Shown here: positions 7,001 to 10,979 of the stretch, in pieces | Layout: every line of letters starts with the position of its first letter | Position numbering within the stretch: position 1 is the first letter of the stretch | Assembly: GCA_910583885.1 (NCBI GenBank) | Contig: CAJUAC010000080.1 | Coordinates: forward strand, 1-10,979 | DNA length: 10,979 bases | Direction: 5' to 3' | Source of the DNA: an uncultured Oscillospiraceae bacterium | GTDB lineage: Bacteria > Bacillota > Clostridia > Oscillospirales > Oscillospiraceae | Made by a program: the position numbers and the translations under genes | The notes under the pieces: generated by a model | Told to the model about the DNA's origin: nothing | The model's database searches: none | What the model saw: only the letters and a program-made list of their open reading frames with translations

Positions 7001-8541
7001 TATATGATTTGAAAAACGCCAACCGGTTCGCCCGGATCAGTGTCAAACTGGTCAGCGAGGCGGGAGTAGGCACGATTGCCGCCGGCGTTGCCAAGGCCGG
7101 GGCGCAGGTGGTGCTGATCTCCGGCCACGACGGCGGTACCGGAGCGGCCCCCCGCAGCTCCATTCAGGGGGCGGGCCTGCCCTGGGAGCTGGGGGTGGCG
7201 GAGGCCCATCAGACCCTGATACAAAACGACCTCCGCCAGCAGGTGGTGATTGAAGCCGATGGCAAGCTGATGACAGGCCGGGACGTGGCAATTGCCTGTA
7301 TGCTGGGGGCGGAGGAATTCGGTTTTGCCACTGCGCCCCTGGTGGCCATGGGCTGCTGCATGATGCGGGTGTGTAATCTGGACACCTGTCCCGCCGGTAT
7401 TGCCACCCAGGACCCAGAGCTCCGGAAGCGGTTTTCCGGCAGGCCTGAGTACGTGGAGAACTTTATGTATTTTGTAGCGCGGGAGCTGCGGGAGTACATG
7501 GCCTCCCTGGGCGTACGGACCGTGGACGAGCTGGTGGGCCGGTGCGATTTGCTGCGGGTTCGGGAAAAACTGATAACTCGCCGGGCGGAGGCCCTGAATC
7601 TGGACGCACTGCTGCAAAATCCCTGTGGTGACCATGTGCCCCACTTCGACCCCGCCGCAGTCTACGACTTTCAGCTGGAGAGGACGGCGGATATGCGGGT
7701 GCTGATGGAAAAACTGGGAAAAAGTCTCAGGGACAGGAGGAGCGGGCGTCTGGATATCCGGATTTCCTCCACGGACCGGGCTTTCGGCACCCTGTTCGGT
7801 TCAGAGATCACCCGAACCTGCGAAAACGGCCTGCCGGAGGACAGCTATGTCATCACCTGCCGCGGCGGCGGCGGGCAGTCCTTCGGGGCATTTATCCCCA
7901 GGGGGCTGACGCTGGACCTGGAGGGGGACTGCAACGACGGATTCGGCAAGGGCCTCTCCGGCGGCAAGCTGATTCTGCATCCACCGGCGGGGGGGACCGG
8001 GTTTAAGCCGGGGGAGAACATCATCGTGGGCAACGTGGCTCTCTATGGAGCCACCGGCGGCAAGGCCTTCATCAACGGTATGGCCGGAGAGCGCTTCTGC
8101 GTCCGCAACTCCGGTGCCTCCGCTGTGGTGGAGGGCGTGGGCGACCATGGCTGCGAGTACATGACCGGAGGCCGGGCAGTGATCCTGGGGCCCACCGGGA
8201 AGAACTTTGCGGCGGGCATGTCCGGCGGCGTGGCCTACGTGCTGGACGAACGGCATGATTTGTATCTCCGCCTCAATAAGGAGCAGGTTCAGGCTGCGGA
8301 ACTGACAGAGGCCCACGATATTGCGGAGCTTCGTGCCCTGATTGAGGAGCATGTAGCCGCCACCGGTTCCCCCAGAGGGAAGCAAATTCTGGCGGCGTTC
8401 CAGTCCTATATTCCCTGCTTCAAGAAGGTCATGCCCAGAGACTATGACCGGATGCTTCGGGCTATTGCCCAGCAGGAGGAAAAGGGCATGAGCCGGGAGC
8501 AGGCGGAGATCGAGGCGTTTTATGCCACCGCGAGAGGATAA
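4018..8541 (+). CDS. gltB: Glutamate synthase (GOGAT), large subunit
   Basis: The 1507-residue protein, normal for a large (alpha) subunit, moves the amide of glutamine onto 2-oxoglutarate to give two glutamates. Order of parts: a 16-residue propeptide, then Cys17 (HDACGIG), which becomes the N-terminal nucleophile after cleavage. The type II glutaminase domain runs to about 430, with RFSTNTSPSWERAHPNR, HNGEINTIRGN and DRNGLRPCR. A central domain follows, then the FMN-binding synthase barrel from about 860 (GAMSYGSISREAH, GGKSNSGEGGE). The [3Fe-4S] cysteines are C1113, C1119 and C1124 (C-x5-C-x4-C, followed by PAGIATQD). A C-terminal Gly-rich beta-helix domain carries the GATGGKAF and GVGDHGCEYMTGG motifs. 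All key motifs are intact with no frameshift. gltD follows after 14 bases and supplies the electrons. Bacillus naming would call this gene gltA; I use the E. coli symbol. Confidence 0.97.
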   Translation: MSFVSPLYSSRFEHDACGIGAVVDIRGRKSHGTVNSALKIVEKLEHRAGKDAAGETGDGVGLLLQVPHRLMVKATGNLGIALGGERDYGVGVFFFPQDRVRRAQAQKMLEIIVDKEGLEFLGWRDVPVHPEVLGEKARSCMPHICHCFVKRPEDCARGLEFDRRLYVVRRVFEQSNVNTYIPSFSSRTIVYKGMFLVEQLRQFYADLTDPDCQSAIALVHSRFSTNTSPSWERAHPNRYILHNGEINTIRGNADRMLAREETVSSPVMDDDMDKILPVVDQNGSDSAMLDNTLEFLMMNGMELPRAVMLCIPEPWAKDKRMDREKRDFYHYYATMMEPWDGPAAIVFSDGDTVGAVLDRNGLRPCRWYLTDDQQLILSSEVGVLDVPPECIVKKSRLQPGRMLLADLREGRLVDDAELKSRYARRQPYGEWLDANLIHLRDLPIPNKRVETHPQELRDRLYKAFGYTYEEVKDAILPMARDGMEPTSAMGVDTPLAVLSERRQPLFNYFKQLFAQVTNPPIDAIREEIVTDTTVYVGPSGNLLEEKASNCTVLQIQNPILTSVDLMKIRHMDRPGFHVETVSLLYYKGSPLANALDRLVVNVDRAYKKGANIIILSDRGVDENHVAIPSLLAVSTLEQHLVRTKKRTAVSMVLESAEPRDVHHFATLLGYGAQAINPYLAQECVEELVERGLLDKESSVAVRDYNEAILHGIVKIASKMGISTIQSYQSAQIFECVGINRATVDRYFTNTVSRVEGVGLEEIGEGVEWNHSQAFDPLGLGFDSTLDSAGIHKLRSGPDKEDHMYNPRTILLLQKAAREGSYEIFKEYSALVDFADKPHTLRGLLDFRVSEDGGIPLEEVEPVESIVRRFKTGAMSYGSISREAHECMAIAMNRIGGKSNSGEGGEARKRLSSDRRSAIKQVASGRFGVTSEYLVSADEIQIKMAQGAKPGEGGHLPGKKVYPWIARTRCSTPGVTLISPPPHHDIYSIEDLAQLIYDLKNANRFARISVKLVSEAGVGTIAAGVAKAGAQVVLISGHDGGTGAAPRSSIQGAGLPWELGVAEAHQTLIQNDLRQQVVIEADGKLMTGRDVAIACMLGAEEFGFATAPLVAMGCCMMRVCNLDTCPAGIATQDPELRKRFSGRPEYVENFMYFVARELREYMASLGVRTVDELVGRCDLLRVREKLITRRAEALNLDALLQNPCGDHVPHFDPAAVYDFQLERTADMRVLMEKLGKSLRDRRSGRLDIRISSTDRAFGTLFGSEITRTCENGLPEDSYVITCRGGGGQSFGAFIPRGLTLDLEGDCNDGFGKGLSGGKLILHPPAGGTGFKPGENIIVGNVALYGATGGKAFINGMAGERFCVRNSGASAVVEGVGDHGCEYMTGGRAVILGPTGKNFAAGMSGGVAYVLDERHDLYLRLNKEQVQAAELTEAHDIAELRALIEEHVAATGSPRGKQILAAFQSYIPCFKKVMPRDYDRMLRAIAQQEEKGMSREQAEIEAFYATARG

Positions 8542-8548
8542 GGAGGGG
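8541..8548 (+). promoter_or_regulatory. Ribosome binding site of gltD, touching the gltB stop
   Basis: AGGAGGGG begins on the last base of the gltB stop codon TAA and lies 7 bases before the ATG at 8556. This tight arrangement suggests coupled translation, fitting two subunits needed in fixed ratio. Confidence 0.8.
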
Positions 8549-8555
8549 TGACGAT

Positions 8556-9950
8556 ATGGGAAAGATCACTGGATTTTTGGAATATGACCGGCGGGAGCTG
8601 GCGGACCGCCCGCCGCTGGAGCGGGTCCGGGACTGGGAGCCCTTCCGCATCCCCCTGACGGCGGATGCCCGCCGGGAACAGGGAGGGCGGTGTATGAACT
8701 GCGGCGTCCCATTCTGCCAATCCGGCATCCGGTGGGAGGGGCGGGACTTTGGCTGTCCCCTGCATAATTTGATTCCCGAGTGGAACGACATGATCCATGC
8801 AGGGAACCCCTCTCATGCCCTGAGCCGCCTGCTGAAAACCAATAATTTCCCGGAGTTCACCGGGCGGGTCTGCCCTGCGCCCTGCGAGGAGGCGTGCATC
8901 TGCGGAATGTACGGCGATGCCGTGACCATCCGGGACAACGAGCTGAGCGTCATAGAGGAGGCCTTTGCCGCCGGGGCGGTGCGGCGCCGCCGTCCGCCTC
9001 AGTGGTCGGGAAAGAAGGTGGCGGTGGTGGGTTCCGGCCCGGCGGGCCTGGCGGCGGCGGACCAGCTGAATCACCGGGGCCACTCTGTCACCGTTGTGGA
9101 GCGGGAGGAGCGGCCCGGAGGGCTTTTGACCTACGGCATTCCCAATATGAAGCTGCCCAAGGACATCGTAAAGCGCAGAATTAACCTGATGACGGACGAG
9201 GGGGTCAGCTTTGTCACCGGTGTGGATGCGGCGGACCCCCAGGTGGCCCAGAGGCTGCTGCGGGACTATGATGCGGTAATCCTCTGCTGCGGCGCGGAGC
9301 GGCCCCGCCCCCTTGGATTGGAGACAGAAGGAATCTCCGGCATCTGCTACGGCACGGAGTTTTTGAAGGCCGCTGTGGAACAGCGGCAGTTTGGTAAAAC
9401 GCCCGCCGTTCCCACAGCGGAGGGGCGGGACGTGATCATCATCGGTACCGGCGACACCGCCTCCGACTGCGTGGCCACGGCCCTGCGGCAGGGATGCCGG
9501 TCCATTGCACAGCTGGTGCGCCGTCCGGAGGCAGACTACCTGCAAAACGGTGTTCTGCCCCGGGACTGTGCCCATGAGGAGGCTGCTGCCCTGTTTGGAG
9601 AGGATCCCAGGCGGTTTGGCGTGCAAATTAAGGAGATCCGTGTGGAGAACGGCGCACTGACCGCCGTGACCACCACGGAGGGAGACGCTCTGCCCTGCGG
9701 GCTCCTGATCGCCGCCACCGGCTTTGCCGGATGCGCGGGCGAAGTGTGCAAGGCCTTCGGCGTGGCCTGGGATGAGACGGTCCGGACTTCGGAGGGCGGC
9801 TTTGCCACCACCGTGGAGAAGGTCTTTGCCGCCGGGGATATGCGCCGGGGCCAGTCTCTTGTGGTATGGGCCATAGCGGAGGGGCGGAGTGCCGCCGCGG
9901 AGGTGGATGCGTACCTCAATGGCTGCACCAATCTTGTACGGGTGGTATAG
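8556..9950 (+). CDS. gltD: Glutamate synthase, small subunit (NAD(P)H-dependent)
   Basis: The 464-residue flavoprotein takes electrons from NAD(P)H and passes them through FAD and iron-sulfur clusters to the large subunit. The N-terminal cluster domain has two Cys groups: C46, C49, C54, C67 (CMNCGVPFC, GCPLHNLIPEWND) and C106, C110, C114, C116 (CPAPCEEACIC). The FAD site is GSGPAGL (159-165). The pyridine-nucleotide site is IIGTGDTASDCV (295-306), and the C-terminal FAD-contacting motif is VFAAGDMRRGQSLVVWAI (423-440). It is about 25-30 residues shorter than common family members (about 490). The shortening seems to lie near 324-336, where the usual NPWPxWP-type stretch before the HEEAA motif is missing; HEEAAALFGEDPRRFG itself is kept. 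It is the last gene of the gltBD operon; no strong terminator follows before the next promoter. Confidence 0.96.
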   Translation: MGKITGFLEYDRRELADRPPLERVRDWEPFRIPLTADARREQGGRCMNCGVPFCQSGIRWEGRDFGCPLHNLIPEWNDMIHAGNPSHALSRLLKTNNFPEFTGRVCPAPCEEACICGMYGDAVTIRDNELSVIEEAFAAGAVRRRRPPQWSGKKVAVVGSGPAGLAAADQLNHRGHSVTVVEREERPGGLLTYGIPNMKLPKDIVKRRINLMTDEGVSFVTGVDAADPQVAQRLLRDYDAVILCCGAERPRPLGLETEGISGICYGTEFLKAAVEQRQFGKTPAVPTAEGRDVIIIGTGDTASDCVATALRQGCRSIAQLVRRPEADYLQNGVLPRDCAHEEAAALFGEDPRRFGVQIKEIRVENGALTAVTTTEGDALPCGLLIAATGFAGCAGEVCKAFGVAWDETVRTSEGGFATTVEKVFAAGDMRRGQSLVVWAIAEGRSAAAEVDAYLNGCTNLVRVV

Positions 9951-9987
9951 GTTCTGGAAAGAGAAATGCCCATCGTGGAAAGTTCAT

Positions 9988-9999
9988 GAAAAATTTTTC
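9988..9999 (+). repeat. 12-base perfect palindrome downstream of gltD
   Basis: GAAAAATTTTTC is a perfect palindrome in the gap after gltD, 58 bases before the next -35 box. It could be part of a regulator site, but AT-rich palindromes of this size occur by chance and no partner copy is seen in the window. Confidence 0.25.
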
Positions 10000-10010
10000 G
10001 CGGCAGCGGA

Positions 10011-10054
10011 ATTTTCCGGTGTTTCGGCCAAGATTTCTGAAACCCCTGAAAAAT
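10011..10054 (+). promoter_or_regulatory. Imperfect inverted repeat upstream of the type III GS promoter (possible operator)
   Basis: ATTTTCCGGTGTTTC (10011-10025) is mirrored, with two mismatches and one extra A, by GAAACCCCTGAAAAAT (10039-10054). It ends 2 bases before the -35 box. It has the same outer TTTTC/GAAAA character as the dyad before gltB, so both could bind one transcription factor. As RNA it would lie outside the transcript of this promoter, so I read it as a DNA site if real. Confidence 0.4.
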
Positions 10055-10056
10055 GA

Positions 10057-10085
10057 TTGACAGGGCCCCGGCGAGGGCGTATAAT
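10057..10085 (+). promoter_or_regulatory. Consensus sigma-A-type promoter for the type III glutamine synthetase
   Basis: TTGACA (10057-10062) and TATAAT (10080-10085) match consensus exactly with the ideal 17-base spacer. The predicted start is near 10092, about 5 bases before the hairpin at 10097. A GAAAAA run sits just before the -35 box, as it does at gltB. It should be a very strong promoter, which makes sense only if something downstream limits output, and a terminator does follow. Confidence 0.9.
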
Positions 10086-10096
10086 GCCCCCATAAA

Positions 10097-10141
10097 GGCA
10101 AAGGCGTCTTTAGGGAGTATTCCCGGAAGGCGCCTTTGCCC
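10097..10141 (+). repeat. Leader hairpin repeat, copy 2 (partner at 1991-2034)
   Basis: This second copy shares 12 bases of the ascending arm and 11 of the descending arm with the amt leader hairpin. Both copies sit about 5-7 bases after a predicted transcription start. Both have a small stem defect just below the top helix: a bulged T in copy 1 and an A/G mismatch here. Confidence 0.7.
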
Positions 10142-10146
10142 TTTTT
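10097..10146 (+). terminator. Intrinsic terminator in the leader of the type III GS (attenuator)
   Basis: The 15-base arm 10097-10111 (GGCAAAGGCGTCTTT) pairs with 10126-10140, including two T-G pairs. Above an A/G mismatch (10112, 10125), GGGA pairs with TCCC around the loop GTAT. CTTTTT (10141-10146) follows, so this is a good intrinsic terminator. It begins about 5 bases after the predicted start and ends about 30 bases before the ATG. The lower stem repeats that of the amt leader hairpin. Confidence 0.88.
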
Positions 10147-10161
10147 ATGCGATGATCGCGG

Positions 10162-10170
10162 AAAGGGTGA
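10162..10170 (+). promoter_or_regulatory. Ribosome binding site of the type III GS
   Basis: AAAGGGTGA lies 6 bases before the ATG at 10177 and matches the AAAGGAGGTGA pattern with a gap. It supports this start; the protein that follows begins like other type III enzymes. Confidence 0.6.
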
Positions 10171-10176
10171 ACGAAC

Positions 10177-10979
10177 ATGGCAGCACTGCCAGAGTATTTC
10201 GGAAGTTTGGTATTTGATGATCGGGTGATGAAAGCGAATCTGTCCGCCGAAGTGTACCAGTCTCTTCGCAGGACCATTGATGAGGACGCGAGGCTGGATA
10301 TTGGCGTGGCCAACGCGGTGGCCTCCGCTATGCGGGATTGGGCGGTGGCCCATGGGGCAACCCACTTTACCCACTGGTTTCAGCCCCTTACCGGTGTTAC
10401 CGCCGAGAAGCACGACAGTTTTATCTCACCCGCTCCGGACGGCGGCGTCATCATGGAGTTCTCCGGCAAAGAGTTGATCCGAGGAGAGCCGGATGCCTCC
10501 TCTTTCCCATCCGGCGGACTGCGGGCCACCTTTGAGGCACGGGGCTACACCGCGTGGGACCCCACCTCCTACGCGTTTATCAAGGACCGGACATTGTGCA
10601 TTCCCACCGCTTTCTGCGGCTACAATGGTGAGGCGCTGGACAAGAAGACGCCTCTGCTGCGCTCCATGGAGGCGCTGAACCGACAGGCGCTGCGCATTCT
10701 GCGCCTGTTTGGAAACACGGAGGTAAAGCGGGTAAGCACCGCTGCGGGCCCGGAACAGGAGTATTTCCTGGTGGACGCCAAGCTGTGGGAGCAGCGCCGG
10801 GACCTGCGCTTCACCGGACGCACGCTTTTCGGCGCCCGGCCTCCCAAGGGACAGGAGATGGATGATCACTACTTTGGCACGATCAAGCCCCGGGTGGCCG
10901 CCTACATGGAGGATCTGAATCAGGAGCTTTGGAAGCTGGGCATCCTGGCCAAGACCCAGCACAACGAGGTGGCTCCGGC
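10177..10979 (+). CDS. glnN: Glutamine synthetase, type III (N-terminal part, runs off the window)
   Basis: The first 267 codons are present and the frame is open to the window end. Type III enzymes are usually about 700-730 residues, so roughly a third is here. It carries out the same reaction as GlnA, but the family is a separate, larger, double-ring dodecamer found in Bacteroidetes, cyanobacteria and some Firmicutes. The family signature GGLRATFEARGYTAWDPTSY is seen at 113-132. THWFQPLTG (65-73) and the metal-binding GPEQEYFL (E193, E195) are also present. The window ends in NEVAPG, the start of the next catalytic motif. It has its own strong promoter and leader terminator, so its expression can be set apart from glnA. 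The symbol glnN is the common one for type III genes. Confidence 0.95.
   Translation, partial: MAALPEYFGSLVFDDRVMKANLSAEVYQSLRRTIDEDARLDIGVANAVASAMRDWAVAHGATHFTHWFQPLTGVTAEKHDSFISPAPDGGVIMEFSGKELIRGEPDASSFPSGGLRATFEARGYTAWDPTSYAFIKDRTLCIPTAFCGYNGEALDKKTPLLRSMEALNRQALRILRLFGNTEVKRVSTAAGPEQEYFLVDAKLWEQRRDLRFTGRTLFGARPPKGQEMDDHYFGTIKPRVAAYMEDLNQELWKLGILAKTQHNEVAP

Noticed and set aside
1..10979. CRISPR array, insertion sequence, tRNA or rRNA
   Set aside because: No regularly spaced direct repeats, no transposase-like frame, no flanking target duplication and no tRNA/rRNA-like sequence were seen. The window is densely filled with metabolic genes.

Overview
The window is a compact nitrogen-assimilation locus, and every gene I recognise lies on the + strand. 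The DNA is GC-rich. The proteins are of Firmicutes/Clostridia type: a Bacillus/Clostridium-like type I glutamine synthetase, an ANTAR regulator directly after it, and a clostridial-style PII domain. I infer a GC-rich gut-type clostridium (an Oscillospiraceae/Flavonifractor-like lineage). The family assignment is a guess from composition and gene content, not from a marker gene.

Layout: type I glutamine synthetase glnA (5-1333) is followed 7 bases later by an ANTAR-domain regulator with a degenerate receiver (1341-1877). A 180-base gap holds a promoter and a strong hairpin. Next is an ammonium channel fused to a PII signalling domain (2058-3776). A 241-base gap holds a promoter and a terminator hairpin. 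Then come the glutamate synthase large subunit gltB (4018-8541) and small subunit gltD (8556-9950), translationally close and surely one operon. A 226-base gap holds a near-perfect sigma-A-type promoter and a terminator hairpin. Last is the first 267 codons of a type III glutamine synthetase (10177 to the window end). No gene-free stretch exceeds 300 bases.

How it works together: the Amt domain brings in ammonium and its tethered PII domain probably gates it. GlnA and the type III enzyme make glutamine from glutamate and ammonium. GltBD turns glutamine plus 2-oxoglutarate into two glutamates. The ANTAR protein is the likely regulator.

The most interesting signal is regulatory. All three internal transcription units (amt-PII, gltBD, type III GS) have the same architecture: a sigma-A-like promoter whose predicted start lies only about 4-8 bases before a long hairpin. 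The hairpin is followed by a clear U-tract for gltB and the type III GS, and by a broken one for amt, and then by the ribosome binding site. The amt and type III GS hairpins share almost identical lower stems. This looks like a promoter-proximal termination/antitermination regulon. It does not show the tandem hexaloop RNA motif described for ANTAR proteins, so the mechanism is open.
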